DNA from: Kitasatospora fiedleri
Lineage (GTDB): Bacteria > Actinomycetota > Actinomycetes > Streptomycetales > Streptomycetaceae
NCBI RefSeq assembly: GCF_948472415.1
Contig: NZ_OX419519.1
Location: forward strand, 1,798,001-1,862,000
DNA: 64,000 bases
Direction: 5' to 3'
Part shown: positions 24,011 through 35,522 of the stretch, one piece after another
Layout: each line of letters opens with the position of its first letter
How positions within the stretch are numbered: position 1 is the first letter of the stretch
Notes under the pieces: model-generated
Databases searched by the model: none
Seen by the model: the letters and a program-made list of their open reading frames with translations, nothing else
What the model was told of the DNA's origin: nothing
Program-made: the position numbers and the translations under genes

Positions 24011-25622
24011 ATGGGAGACAGTGACGGGATCAGTCGGCGGACGGTGCTCAGGACGGCCGCCGTCGCCGGTCTCACGGCGGTGGCGGGCGGCGGGGCACGG
24101 GCGGCGGCAGCGGGCGCGGCGACAGCGGGGGGCTTTCCGCAGCCCGTGACGGCGTACCGGCGGCCGACGCCGGGACGGGTGCCGTCGGTGCTGGAGCAGG
24201 TGCTGGACGTCCGGTTCGCCGGGATCGACGTGCCGGGCCACGGGCGGATCACCACCCGCGCCTACAACGGGGCGCTGCCTGGCCCGACGCTGCGGGTGCG
24301 AGCCGGGGACACCCTGCTGCTCACCCACGTCAACGGGCTGCCGCCGAACCCGGCCGCGCCCGGCACCGGGGACGCCCGCGCCCACGGCGCGCGGATGCCG
24401 CACCGCCCCAACAGCTTCAACCTGCACACCCACGGGATGCACGTCTCCCCGTCCGGGCACGCCGACAACGTGCTGCGGGAGTTCGCGCCGCGCGCCGCCG
24501 AGGGCGATCCGGAGCCGCGCTACACCAGCGTCGTGCACGTCCCGGCCGACCACCCTGCCGGGACGTACTGGTACCACCCGCACCTGCACGGTTCCACCGC
24601 CGAGCAGCTCGCGGGGGCCTGGCGGGGGTGATCGTGGTGGAGGGCGACGTCGACGAGGTGCCGGAGGTCCGAACCGCCGCGGACCTGGTGGTCTGCGTCA
24701 ACGAACTGAAGCTGCGCGACGGGCGGGTGCCCGCGTTCACCTCGAACACCTGGCTGTCCGGGGTGCCGTCGGTGTTCACCGTCAACGGCGCGGTCGGCCC
24801 GGTGCTGGCGCTGCGGCCGGGCGAGGTGCAGCGGTGGCGGCTGGTCGGGGCCACCGCGTTCACCGCGCTCACCCTGCAACTCGTCGGCGAGAACGGCACG
24901 TTGACCATGCACCGGATCGCCCAGGACGGGGTGACACTGCCCGCGCCGGTGGCCGCGCGGACGGTGGAGCTGGCGATGGGCAACCGGGTGGACGTCCTGG
25001 TCCGGGGCGGGGCGCCCGGGCGGTACGAGCTGCGCGCGGCGCGGGTGGGACAGCCGCTGCTGACCGTCGAGGTCGCGGGCGAGCCGGTCGACCCGCCGAT
25101 GGGCCTGCCGACCGCGCTGCCGCCGGGCCGCCCCTTTCTCGACGAGCGGGAGGCCACCGGCCCCGGCCGGGAGGTGGTCTTCCACGCCGACCCCGGCGTC
25201 CTCCCGCAGCCGTTCCCGGACGCCTTCCGCATCCTGGGCAGCCACCCGACCCCGCCCGCGCACCCCGGCGGCGACCTGCGCCGCGACCCGCGTACGGCCT
25301 GTACGACCCCGGCTACGTCAACCACGTGCTGCCGCTGGGCCGCACCGAACGCTGGACGGTCCGCACCGGCGAGACCTCCCCCGGCTTCAACCACCCCTTC
25401 CACCTGCACACCAACCCGTTCCTGGTGACCCACCGCAACGGCGTCCGCCTCGACCCGCCGGTCTGGCACGACACCGTCGGCCTGGCCGGCGGACACCCCG
25501 GCGACGAGGTGACCTTCCTGGTCCGCTACGAGGACTTCACCGGCCACGCCCTCGCCCACTGCCACCAACTGCACCACGAGGACCTCGGCATGATGCAGGC
25601 CGTGTCGTACGTCGAACCGTGA
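24011..25622 (+). CDS. Multicopper oxidase, Tat-exported, two apparent frameshifts
   Basis: Read across two breaks, this is a complete laccase-like enzyme of roughly 535 residues. The Tat signal SRRTVLRTAAVAGLTAVAGG lies near residue 8. Copper ligands are all there: NLHTHGMHVS and WYHPHLHGST in the first cupredoxin domain, and NHPFHLHTNPF plus HALAHCHQLHHEDLGMM (with the type 1 Cys-His-...-Met) at the C-terminus. The first break is in the five-G run 24613-24617, where one more G gives LAGGLAGVIVVEGD; the second is near 25290, where one base restores DPRYGLYDPGYVNHV. It should oxidise phenols or metals outside the membrane. Confidence 0.85.
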
Positions 25623-25648
25623 ACCACCCCGCGAGGGCCGCGCCCGCC

Positions 25649-25978
25649 TCAGCCTCGCCCCGGCGGCGGGGACGCGGGCCGCACCCGCTGCACCTCGCTC
25701 CACACGGTCTCCCGCGCGACACCGCCGTTGCGCGCCGGGGACGAGTACCGGTGCCCCCAACGGTCGCCCAGCGCAAGGGCCTCCAGCACCCCGTACTCGT
25801 CCGGCGCGGGGCCGTTCAGGCGCAGTTCGACCCGGTAACAGCTCCCGGTCCCGGTCAACCGCGCCTCCCCGCCACCGGCCCGGGCCAACCGCTCGGCGAT
25901 CTCCCACGCCCGGACCCGGGCCTCCTCGTCCTCCTCCGGGACGTCGTCCCCCGCCGACGACTCGCCGGTGTACCGCAC
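25649..25978 (-). CDS. Hypothetical protein (109 aa)
   Basis: This is an acidic N-terminus (SSAGDDVPEEDEEARVRAWEIAERLARAGGGEARLTGTGSCYRVELRL, abridged by reading) followed by EYGVLEALALGDRWGHRYSS. GTG 25978 has GGAGGA 6 nt upstream, which supports translation. No family was recognised; similar small proteins often lie beside XRE/DUF397 modules in streptomycetes. It converges on the multicopper oxidase gene and follows the small gene at 26022 in the same direction, so the two probably form one transcript. Confidence 0.65.
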   Translation of the reverse strand: MRYTGESSAGDDVPEEDEEARVRAWEIAERLARAGGGEARLTGTGSCYRVELRLNGPAPDEYGVLEALALGDRWGHRYSSPARNGGVARETVWSEVQRVRPASPPPGRG

Positions 25979-26021
25979 GTGCTTCCTCCGATGTCTCGTT
26001 CCGCGTGTCCGGCAAGGGCGT

Positions 26022-26273
26022 TCAGGCCGCGTCCGGCGCCCCGTCGGTGGCGGCGCTGACGACGCAGCGCGGGCACCCGCAGGGCGGCCAGATCAGCGCC
26101 GAGACCAGGGGCAGGCAGAACGCCTCGTCGCACGTGCGGTACGAGACCTGCGCCCGGGTGCCGTCGTCCCGCACTCGGTAGACCCGGATCGTCAACTTCG
26201 AGGAAGAGAAGGGGGGTTCGCCGGACAGGTCGCCCGCCGTCGGATCGTCCGGCTGATGCTGAGTGATCGTCAT
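26022..26273 (-). CDS. Hypothetical small protein with CxC/CxxC motif (83 aa)
   Basis: The protein starts MTITQHQPDDPTAGDLSG at ATG 26273 and contains RTCDEAFCLPLVSALIWPPCGCPRC near its end. Five cysteines, including CGCPRC, suggest metal binding. It is divergent from the XRE regulator gene at 26399, and its position directly opposite such regulators suggests it belongs to the same module. Function unknown. Confidence 0.62.
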   Translation of the reverse strand: MTITQHQPDDPTAGDLSGEPPFSSSKLTIRVYRVRDDGTRAQVSYRTCDEAFCLPLVSALIWPPCGCPRCVVSAATDGAPDAA

Positions 26274-26398
26274 GATCGTTGCTCCATCGTGCAATTGCCC
26301 TCGGCGAGGGTCACTTTCCGCACTCCAAGCGTCACTGTTCGGCGCTAGGCTGAGAAGGCGGGGCACGTCCGCATGCGGAATGCGGAGATTGGGGAGCC

Positions 26399-27226
26399 AT
26401 GGCAGCCCAGGAGAGGACGCTCCACCCGGAGCGCTCAGTACGTGACTTGTTCGGATTTCACCTCCGCCGGATGCGCAAGGAGCGGGGGCTCTCGCTCGTG
26501 GACCTGGCCGCAGAACTCATGCACGCCAAGACGGTCCTTGCCGACGTGGAAACGGCCGTTCGCCCGATTCCGCGCGAGCTGCCGAAGGAACTCGACGAAT
26601 TCTTCGACGCCGGGGGGATTTTCGGACACCTGTACAAGCTCTCCTATTTGGAGGCTTTCCCGGACTGGTCGCGCCGGTTCATGGAACTCGAACCGCTCGC
26701 CTCCCAGGTGTGGGAGTACGCTGCCAGCTTTTTCCCCGGCCTGTGGCAGACCGAGGAGTACGGTCTGGCCGCGCTCCGGCTGGGGCTGCCGCGCGCCGAC
26801 TCCGAGGAGATCGAGCGCGTCTGGTCCACCCGAGCTGCGCGGCAGTCCATCCTGCACGGCGACAGCCCGCCTTTCATGTGGGTCGTGCTGGACGAGAACG
26901 CCATCCGGCGGCAGGTCGGCGGCCCGGCGGTCATGGCACGGCAGATCGAGCATGTGCTGAGGCTGGCGGACGGACCTCACGCCGCCGTACAGGTGCTCCC
27001 GTTCTCGGCCGGGGCCCACGGAATGCCGAGTTCGATCACACTGCTCGACTTCCTCGACGCGCCGCGCGCCGTGTACGCGGAGGGGTACGGCACGGGTCAA
27101 CTCCTGGAGTCCCCGGCCGAAGTACAGGCCGCCACCCTGGCCTACGATCATCTCCAGGGGGCAGCCCTGTCACCGAAGGAGTCGAAGGTGTGGCTCCGAT
27201 GCACAATGGAGGAACTCCTAGCATGA
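26399..27226 (+). CDS. XRE-family helix-turn-helix regulator with DUF5753
   Basis: This 275-residue protein has an N-terminal XRE domain (FGFHLRRMRKERGLSLVDLAAELMHAKTVLADVETAVR, residues 18-56) and a C-terminal DUF5753 domain (LEPLASQVWEYAASFFPGLWQTEEYGLAALRLG ... VQVLPFSAGAHGMPSSITLLDF). This pair is the WhiJ-like regulator family that expands strongly in streptomycetes and influences development and antibiotic production. The DUF397 gene overlaps its stop by 4 nt. The region has noticeably lower GC and less biased third positions (for example CTCCTATTTGG, GAATTCTTC) than its neighbours, hinting at a different origin. Confidence 0.9.
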   Translation: MAAQERTLHPERSVRDLFGFHLRRMRKERGLSLVDLAAELMHAKTVLADVETAVRPIPRELPKELDEFFDAGGIFGHLYKLSYLEAFPDWSRRFMELEPLASQVWEYAASFFPGLWQTEEYGLAALRLGLPRADSEEIERVWSTRAARQSILHGDSPPFMWVVLDENAIRRQVGGPAVMARQIEHVLRLADGPHAAVQVLPFSAGAHGMPSSITLLDFLDAPRAVYAEGYGTGQLLESPAEVQAATLAYDHLQGAALSPKESKVWLRCTMEELLA

Positions 27227-27450
27227 GCACCGCGTTCCGCCCGTCCCTCACCGAGTGGCGGAAGTCCAGCTACTCCGACCCGCAGGGCCAGGGTAACTGC
27301 GTCGAGATCGCGGAGGCGTACGCCGCCTCCCACGGCGTAATCGCCATCCGCGACAGCAAGAACCCGACCGGCGAACCCCTCCTGGTGTCCGTCGACGCCT
27401 GGCACGCCTTCACCGCCGCCGTCAGCGCGGGCGAGCTCGGCTCGATCTGA
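27223..27450 (+). CDS. DUF397 domain-containing protein
   Basis: This 75-residue protein carries the DUF397 signature WRKSSYSDPQGQGNCVEIAEA then VIAIRDSKNPTGEPLLVSVDAWHAFTAAV. It starts at ATG 27223, overlapping the regulator stop (ATGA), with GGAGGAACT upstream. DUF397 proteins are partners of WhiJ-like regulators, possibly antagonists in a toxin-antitoxin-like relationship. A good hairpin follows. Confidence 0.92.
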   Translation: MSTAFRPSLTEWRKSSYSDPQGQGNCVEIAEAYAASHGVIAIRDSKNPTGEPLLVSVDAWHAFTAAVSAGELGSI

Positions 27451-27468
27451 CCTCGCCCCGCCCCGCCG

Positions 27469-27489
27469 AGCCCCCTCCCGCAGGGGGCT
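27469..27489 (+). terminator. Rho-independent-like terminator
   Basis: AGCCCCCT and AGGGGGCT form a perfect 8-bp stem with a 5-nt loop, followed by TTTC, 18 nt after the DUF397 stop. Confidence 0.8.
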
Positions 27490-27554
27490 TTCGGCCGTCC
27501 CGGCCGGGGCCGGCCCTCGGTGGTGCGTTCCCGGCGGGGAAGATACCGGTACGG

Positions 27555-27953
27555 GTGGAGGGAGCCGGGGTGCGGGGCTGGGGTGCGGAGGTGGCGGTGG
27601 TGTGCGGGTGTGGGGCGCGGGCGTGGCGGGAGGTGGGGCAGTCCGTTCGGGGTGGGCGGCTGTGCTGGGACGCCGAGTTGCGGTGTGCGGGGTGCGGGGG
27701 CGGCGGCTGCCTGGGTTTCGGGGAGGGGGACGCGCCGGGCTGGGTCCGTGGGCCGCTGCTGGAGCGGTACGGGCCGGTGGTGGTGCGGTTGGTCGATCCG
27801 GGGGCGGGTCGGGGTGCGGCGCTGCGGGTGGTGCGTGCGGCCTGGCCGGTGACGTTGTCGCAGGCCGTCGAGGTGTTGGGGCGGCTGGCCGGGGACGGGT
27901 TGGCGGGGACGCCGGGGGAGGCGGCCTGGCTGTGCGGGCGGTTGGCGGGGTAG
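27555..27953 (+). CDS. Hypothetical cysteine-containing protein
   Basis: This is a 132-residue or shorter reading frame (a GTG at 27570 is an alternative start). It contains VVCGCGARAWREVG and CWDAELRCAGCGGGGCLG, a possible zinc ribbon, then a helical region ending WPVTLSQAVEVLGRLAGDGLAGTPGEAAWLCGRLAG. GC at third positions is high, as expected for a gene. No known family. It ends 98 nt before the convergent membrane-protein operon. Confidence 0.55.
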   Translation: MEGAGVRGWGAEVAVVCGCGARAWREVGQSVRGGRLCWDAELRCAGCGGGGCLGFGEGDAPGWVRGPLLERYGPVVVRLVDPGAGRGAALRVVRAAWPVTLSQAVEVLGRLAGDGLAGTPGEAAWLCGRLAG

Positions 27954-28051
27954 GGGGTGGCGGCCGAGGCCGTGCCCGGTCCGGCGGGGGCGGACGGCGG
28001 GGGCGGACGGCGGGTGGCCGTGGGGGGTGCCCGGGTGAGGGTGGTGGGGGG

Positions 28052-29458
28052 TCAGTCCTGGTGGGGTTCGGTGGAGCGCCGGCGGTGGGCGGCGCGGGTG
28101 AACTGGCCGGTGCCGACGCGGGCGGCGAGGGTGTCGTCGGAGCCGGAGAGCAGGGAGCCGTAGCCGGTGGCGGCCCAGAGGCTGCGGTCGGCGGGGACTT
28201 CGAAGTAGGGGACGGTGCGGCCCTGGTCGCGGACGGCGAGCACCTGCGGGGAGCGGCGGGTCCTGAGGGCCTGGCCGCAGTCCGTGCAGACCGCGACGTC
28301 GACGCGTTCGCGGCGGCCGAGCGGGCGCCAGGTGGTGCGGCGGACGGCGGTGCCGTGCCGGGGGTCGAAGAAGCAGAGCGGCAGCCGGGGTTCGGGGGCG
28401 AGCGCGGCGCGGCCCTCGGCGGCCAGGGCGAGCACACCGGCCAGGTCGGGGATGCCGTCGGCGCCGTCCAGGACCCGGCCGGCCGCGTCGTAGGCGTCCA
28501 GGGCGCGGCCCAGGCCGGGGGCGGAGCCGTCGGCCTCGTCCAGGGCCGCGCCGAGGGCGAGCACCTCGTCGGCGGCCTGGCGGCGCAGCCCGGCCTCGTC
28601 GGCGGCCCGGTCGGCGGCGAACACCGCGTCGGGGAAGGTGAACGCGGTGTGCCGGGGCCGGCGGCGGCTGCGGGCGACCAGCGCGGCGCCGACCACCAGG
28701 GCGAGCACCAGCGCCGCGGCGAGCGCGAACGGGCCGGTGGCGGACGAGGAGGAGGGGGACGCGCCGGGGGTGTCGTCGGTGTGCGGGCGGGCCGAGTACT
28801 CGCGGTCGACCCGGTCCGCCTCGGCCTTGTAGACCTCGGTGCCCTGGCCGGTGGCGACCAGGTCGATCACCCGGCCGACCTTGGCGGCCAGTCCGGCGTC
28901 CTTGAGTTCCTTGAGCAGGCCGACGGCGTTGGCCGAGTCCCGGACCTGGTGGGTGTCGGCGGGCCACTCGAAGCCGTTCAGCCAGCTGCCGTAGTCGTCG
29001 CTGGTGACCATGATCAGCGGCGACTGGCCGAGGCGCTCCTGCACCACGGCGGCCATCGCCTTGGCGCTGCCGTCGAAGGCGTCGCCCTTCTGGAGCGGCA
29101 CCAGCACGACCTTGACGGGCAGTCCGGTCGCGGCGATCTGCTCGGTGAGCTGCTGCTGCTGGGCGGGGGTGACGGCGGCGGCGAAGGCCGGGTCGACGTA
29201 CACCGGGGAGGTCTTCAGCGCCTCGGCGATGCTCGCGCCGGTCGCCGTGGTGGCGGGGGTGGCGTCGGCCCGGGCGGGGGCGCCGGTACCGGCACCGAGC
29301 AGGGCGGCGCAGGCCAGCAGCAGGACGGCCAGCAGGCGGGAGACCGGTGGGTGGGAGACAGGTGGGTGGGAGGCCGGTAGGAGGCGAGAGGCTGCCCGCC
29401 CGGTGGGCACGATCGGCGCGGTCGCGGCGGTCGACGGGGTGCGGCGGTCACTGGACAC
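28052..29458 (-). CDS. TPM-like membrane protein, downstream paralogue
   Basis: This 468-residue protein has an N-terminal signal/anchor (RLLAVLLLACAALLGAG), an extracellular domain resembling TPM/YgcG (SIAEALKTSPVYVDPAFAAAVTPAQQQQLTEQIAATGLPVKVVLVPLQKGDAFDG), a second membrane helix (FALAAALVLALVVGAALVA) and a cytoplasmic region with CFFDPRHG...CTDCG, a zinc-knuckle-like pair. GTG 29458 overlaps the upstream paralogue by 11 nt. Both proteins share the layout: secreted KDPVYI/TSPVYVD domain, membrane anchor, and a cytoplasmic domain with CRLNPLHGTADGG / CFFDPRHGTAVRR. The function is unknown; TPM domains have been linked to photosystem repair and membrane quality control. Confidence 0.75.
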   Translation of the reverse strand: MSSDRRTPSTAATAPIVPTGRAASRLLPASHPPVSHPPVSRLLAVLLLACAALLGAGTGAPARADATPATTATGASIAEALKTSPVYVDPAFAAAVTPAQQQQLTEQIAATGLPVKVVLVPLQKGDAFDGSAKAMAAVVQERLGQSPLIMVTSDDYGSWLNGFEWPADTHQVRDSANAVGLLKELKDAGLAAKVGRVIDLVATGQGTEVYKAEADRVDREYSARPHTDDTPGASPSSSSATGPFALAAALVLALVVGAALVARSRRRPRHTAFTFPDAVFAADRAADEAGLRRQAADEVLALGAALDEADGSAPGLGRALDAYDAAGRVLDGADGIPDLAGVLALAAEGRAALAPEPRLPLCFFDPRHGTAVRRTTWRPLGRRERVDVAVCTDCGQALRTRRSPQVLAVRDQGRTVPYFEVPADRSLWAATGYGSLLSGSDDTLAARVGTGQFTRAAHRRRSTEPHQD

Positions 29459-31808
29459 TGGCGGACTCCCTGGCCCTGAGGATGAGTGCGTCGAGGCCCT
29501 CGCGCGCGGACGGCAGGACCTGCCCGGCCTGGTCCCAGGCGGTGCGGGTGCGGTCGTCCGGGCCGGGCGGGCGCAGCAGTAGCCGGTCGGCCTCGGCGCG
29601 GCGGGCGGCCAGCTCGACGGGGTTGCGGGTGGCGGCGCTGCGGCGGAGGGCGTCCCGGCAGTCGGAGCAGAGCTGGGCGGAGCCGGGGCCCAGGTCGACG
29701 GCGGGGAACCAGGTCGGGACCCGGCCGCCGTCGGCCGTGCCGTGCAGCGGGTTGAGCCGGCACAGCAGCGGGCCCCGGAGTCCGTGCAGGGCGTCGAACC
29801 CGGCCCGGGCGAGGGCGGTGGCGGCGGCCAGGTCGGACGGGTCGGCGGTGCGCAACCCGTCCGCGCCGACCAGGAGTTCGGCGGCGTCCAGGCAGTCCCA
29901 GGCGCGGGCCCGGCCGGGGGCGTCCTGGTCGACGGCGGCCAGCCGGACGGCGAGGGCGCGGACGTCCTCGTCGGCCCAGGCGCGCAGGTGGCGGGTGGAC
30001 GGCTGGGCGGCGGTGCGCCTGGGGCCGGGGGCGTGCTGCGGGGCGGCCGGGGCGGCGGCCAGGGCGCGCCGGGAGCGGAGCACGGCCCGGCCGGCGGCGA
30101 TCGCGGCCCAGGCGAGCAGCAGCAGGACGCCGTACAGCATCGCGCCGAGGATCAGGCCGCCGCCGAAGTCGTTGCCGAACAGCGGCGGCAGCTTGTTGCT
30201 GCGCAGTTCGGGCAGTTCGGAGCGGCCGTCGCCGGACGCCGGTTCGCCGGTGGGCCGGGCAGCGGCCACCTGGTCCAGGACGCTGTTGAGCCGGTCCGGG
30301 AGGCGCAGGTCGTCGGAGGTGGTGCTGCGGTCGGGGTAGCGCAGGTCGGCGCGGCGGAACCGGTTGGGGGCGTCCGTGCCGACGGGGCCGTACTCGGCGA
30401 GTTCGAAGTAGCCGCAGACCGGGTCGATCTGCACGTACACGCCGTCCCGGCCGGTGCGCTGGTGCACCTGGGCGAGCAGGACGGCGCCGTCGCCCTCGCT
30501 CTCGTCGTCGGAGTCGGAGGGGGTGAACAGCAGGTACACCGGGGTCTTGGCGGCGAGGTCGGCCACCCGCTGCCGGACGGCCGCGAGTTGGGCGGGCGTC
30601 AGCACGGTCGGGGCGGAGGCGTCCTGGTAGACGCCGTCGGCGGTGAGCGCGGCGGCGGCCTCGGTGGTGCGGGCCTCCAGGTCGGCCCGGGTGACGGTGA
30701 GGTCGGGGTCGTCGATGGTCTGCGGGAAGACCGCGGACGCGGCGAACACCACGCCGAGCACGGCGGCCACCGTGGCCAGCAGGGTCGCCGCGAGGACGCC
30801 GCGGCGCAGCGGCTCGGCGGCGCGGGCGGAGGCGGGGCGCTGCGCGGAGCCCTTCGCCGGGCCCTTCGCGGGGCTCTTCGCCGGACCCTTCGCGGTGCCC
30901 TTCGTCAGACCCTTCGCGGGGCCCTTCCCGGTGCCCTTCGCGGGCTTCTTGCCCAGGTCGACGGCCCCGGACCGCCGGCCCGGTGCGCCGGTCCGCCTGG
31001 TGGCGGGTCCGGTGGCGGGTCGGAGCGGGCGGCGGCGGGAGAGGCGCAGGCCGAGGGCGAGCAGCAGGCCGGGGAGGACCACGACGGCCAGGCCGAGCAG
31101 CAGGTTCTGGTTCTGGCGGTCGGTGGCGGAGATGTACAGCTGGGGGTAGTCGTCGTCGCGGCGTTCCGTCGCGCGCGCCTCGGCGGCGACCTGGTCCGCG
31201 TCCCGGACCACCCGGTCGGTGAAGGCGGTGAACCCGGCGAGCGGCCCGGCGTCGTACGGGGTCACGCGGTTGGCGATCCGGGCGGCGTCGGCGGCGGCCG
31301 GGAGGTCGACGCCGAACGCGGAGACGGTCAGGCCGCCGTACTCCTGCACCAGCACGTACAGGCCGTCGGCGCCCAGCCGGTCGTGCACCTGGGCGAGCAA
31401 GGTCCGGTCGGCGTTCGGCAGCACCAGGACGTAGGTCGGCACGCCGGTGCGCCGCGCGACGGCGGCGAACTGCGGGGCGAGCGAACGCGGCACCTGGCGC
31501 GGCAGGTCGGCGGAGATGTAGACCGGGTCCTTGCGCAGTTCGGCGGCCAGCCGCTCGGCCTGGGACGCCTCCGCGGGCAACTGCCCGACGGCGGGCGCGG
31601 GGGCGGAGGCGGGCGCGGCAGCGGTCGCGGAGGCGGCAGCGGTCGCGGTAGCCGAAGCCGCGGCGCTCGGGTCGGCTGCGGTGGCCGGGGCGGTGGCGGT
31701 GCCGAGCAGCGCCAGCGCGGCGAGCACGGCCGCGGCGGCCACCGGGGCTCCCGGGAGCACCGGTCGGGTCGGCCGTCTCCGGCCAGGTGTCCGCTGCTGT
31801 GTCCTCAT
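29448..31808 (-). CDS. Large TPM-like membrane protein with Lys/Gly/Pro/Ala repeat linker
   Basis: This 786-residue protein starts at ATG 31808 with GGGAGG upstream. It has a signal helix (VAAAAVLAALALLGTATAP), a first extracellular TPM-like domain (ELRKDPVYISADLPRQVPRSLAPQFAAVARRTGVPTYVLVLP), membrane helix LLLGLAVVVLPGLLLALGL, then a very basic cytoplasmic linker of KGPAK-type repeats (about residues 283-325). A second signal-like helix (GVLAATLLATVAAVLGVVFAA), a second extracellular domain (LTADGVYQDASAPTVLTPAQLAAVRQRVADLAAKTPVYLLF), a further helix, and a cytoplasmic zinc-knuckle domain follow. It looks like a fusion of two copies of the smaller neighbour. Divergent from the UvrA-like gene. 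Confidence 0.78.
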   Translation of the reverse strand: MRTQQRTPGRRRPTRPVLPGAPVAAAAVLAALALLGTATAPATAADPSAAASATATAAASATAAAPASAPAPAVGQLPAEASQAERLAAELRKDPVYISADLPRQVPRSLAPQFAAVARRTGVPTYVLVLPNADRTLLAQVHDRLGADGLYVLVQEYGGLTVSAFGVDLPAAADAARIANRVTPYDAGPLAGFTAFTDRVVRDADQVAAEARATERRDDDYPQLYISATDRQNQNLLLGLAVVVLPGLLLALGLRLSRRRPLRPATGPATRRTGAPGRRSGAVDLGKKPAKGTGKGPAKGLTKGTAKGPAKSPAKGPAKGSAQRPASARAAEPLRRGVLAATLLATVAAVLGVVFAASAVFPQTIDDPDLTVTRADLEARTTEAAAALTADGVYQDASAPTVLTPAQLAAVRQRVADLAAKTPVYLLFTPSDSDDESEGDGAVLLAQVHQRTGRDGVYVQIDPVCGYFELAEYGPVGTDAPNRFRRADLRYPDRSTTSDDLRLPDRLNSVLDQVAAARPTGEPASGDGRSELPELRSNKLPPLFGNDFGGGLILGAMLYGVLLLLAWAAIAAGRAVLRSRRALAAAPAAPQHAPGPRRTAAQPSTRHLRAWADEDVRALAVRLAAVDQDAPGRARAWDCLDAAELLVGADGLRTADPSDLAAATALARAGFDALHGLRGPLLCRLNPLHGTADGGRVPTWFPAVDLGPGSAQLCSDCRDALRRSAATRNPVELAARRAEADRLLLRPPGPDDRTRTAWDQAGQVLPSAREGLDALILRARESASVQ

Positions 31809-31944
31809 GGGGCGCCTCCCGGTGGTTCGGCCGGTCACTTTACCCGCGCTTGATGGGGACGAGAACCGGTGCCCGTCGGTTCCGGATGGTTGGATCGGGG
31901 CGGCGGCGTCGCGACGGGCACCGCCGGACGGAGGGACGAGAACG

Positions 31945-34410
<2,466 letters not shown>

Positions 34411-34420
34411 CCATCCGTCA

Positions 34421-34468
34421 CCGACCGTCGCCGCCCGGTGCGTTCGCGCGGACGGCGGCGACGGTCGG
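34421..34468 (+). terminator. Hairpin terminator after the UvrA-like gene
   Basis: CCGACCGTCGCCGCC (34421-34435) and GGCGGCGACGGTCGG (34454-34468) form a perfect 15-bp stem. Confidence 0.75.
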
Positions 34469-34656
34469 CCACCGTACCGATCCCCTCCGTCACCCGTCAC
34501 CGCCCCTCCATCACTCCCCCGCATCGCCTCGGCAAAGTTTTCATCCCGGGCAGGTGTTCCCCGCGACAGCGTCCCGGCCCCGGCCGAGAATGACAGCCGG
34601 TCTGCACGGGGCACGACAACGCGGGTACGGACGGTACCGGGTACGGGGGAATGAGC

Positions 34657-35505
34657 ATGGCCATACAGCTGTCGCTGACCGAGCTGGACACCGAGCGCTG
34701 GGCGGGGCTGGAGACCGCGCACTGGTCCAGCCCCGCGACGATGGTGCCGCGGGTGCTGCACCGGCTGGCCGCCCCCGGGCCCGGGGGCGCCCGCCCCGAG
34801 GACTGCGAACTGCTGCACTGCCTCGTCCCCGAACCGGGCCGACCCGTCCCGTCCGCGACCCCCGTCGCCCTGCCGTTCCTGCTCGCCCTGGCCGCCGACC
34901 CGGCCACCGGCGCCGCCCGCGCCCCGCTCACCGCCCTGCTCGCCCGCCTGCTGCGCGCCGCCCCCGACCTGCCCGAACGGCACCGCTCGCACGCCCTGCC
35001 GCTGCTCACCGACCCGGACCCGGCGGTCCGCCGCGCCGCCCTCCCGCTCGCCCCCGACCCGGGCTGCCTGCTCGGCCTGTGGCGCACCGAGGCCGACCCG
35101 TCCGTCCGGCTCTCCCTGCTGCTCGCCCTCGCCCCCACCGGCACCACCGGCGCCCGCGCCGTCCTCGCCGAGACGCTCACCGAGGACCACCCGGCGCTGT
35201 ACGTCGCCGCCGTGCACGGCTCCGCCGCCTACGACCCCGACCTGCCGGTCCGCCACCTCGACCGGCTGCTCACCCTGCTCACCGACCCCGCCCTGCGCCC
35301 GTGCTTCGACGACGTCTGGTACCCCCCGCACCACTGCGAACCGCTCACCCGCGAGCACCTGCTCTGGTCGGTGTACGGGCTGCTGGCACACCGCCCCGAC
35401 CTCCAGTCCGACCTCCCCCGCCACCTGCTCGCCGCGGCCGACCGCACCGGCGACGGGCGGCTCCGCCGGGAGTCCCTCCAGCTCGCCCGACACCACGCGC
35501 CCTGA
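34657..35505 (+). CDS. HEAT-repeat-like protein
   Basis: This 282-residue, Leu/Ala/Pro-rich helical protein has no signal peptide. Helical pairs such as ALPFLLALAADPATGAARAPLTALLARLLRAAP, HALPLLTDPDPAVRRAALPLAPDPGCLLGLWRTEADPSVRLSLLLALAPTG look like HEAT or PBS-lyase repeats. ATG 34657 is preferred to 34651 because the GGGGGA ribosome site directly abuts the earlier ATG and is 6 nt from this one. Such proteins are protein-binding scaffolds. It is a single gene convergent with the MerR gene. A specific partner cannot be proposed. Confidence 0.7.
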   Translation: MAIQLSLTELDTERWAGLETAHWSSPATMVPRVLHRLAAPGPGGARPEDCELLHCLVPEPGRPVPSATPVALPFLLALAADPATGAARAPLTALLARLLRAAPDLPERHRSHALPLLTDPDPAVRRAALPLAPDPGCLLGLWRTEADPSVRLSLLLALAPTGTTGARAVLAETLTEDHPALYVAAVHGSAAYDPDLPVRHLDRLLTLLTDPALRPCFDDVWYPPHHCEPLTREHLLWSVYGLLAHRPDLQSDLPRHLLAAADRTGDGRLRRESLQLARHHAP

Positions 35506-35522
35506 CCGTCCCGTTTCGTCTC

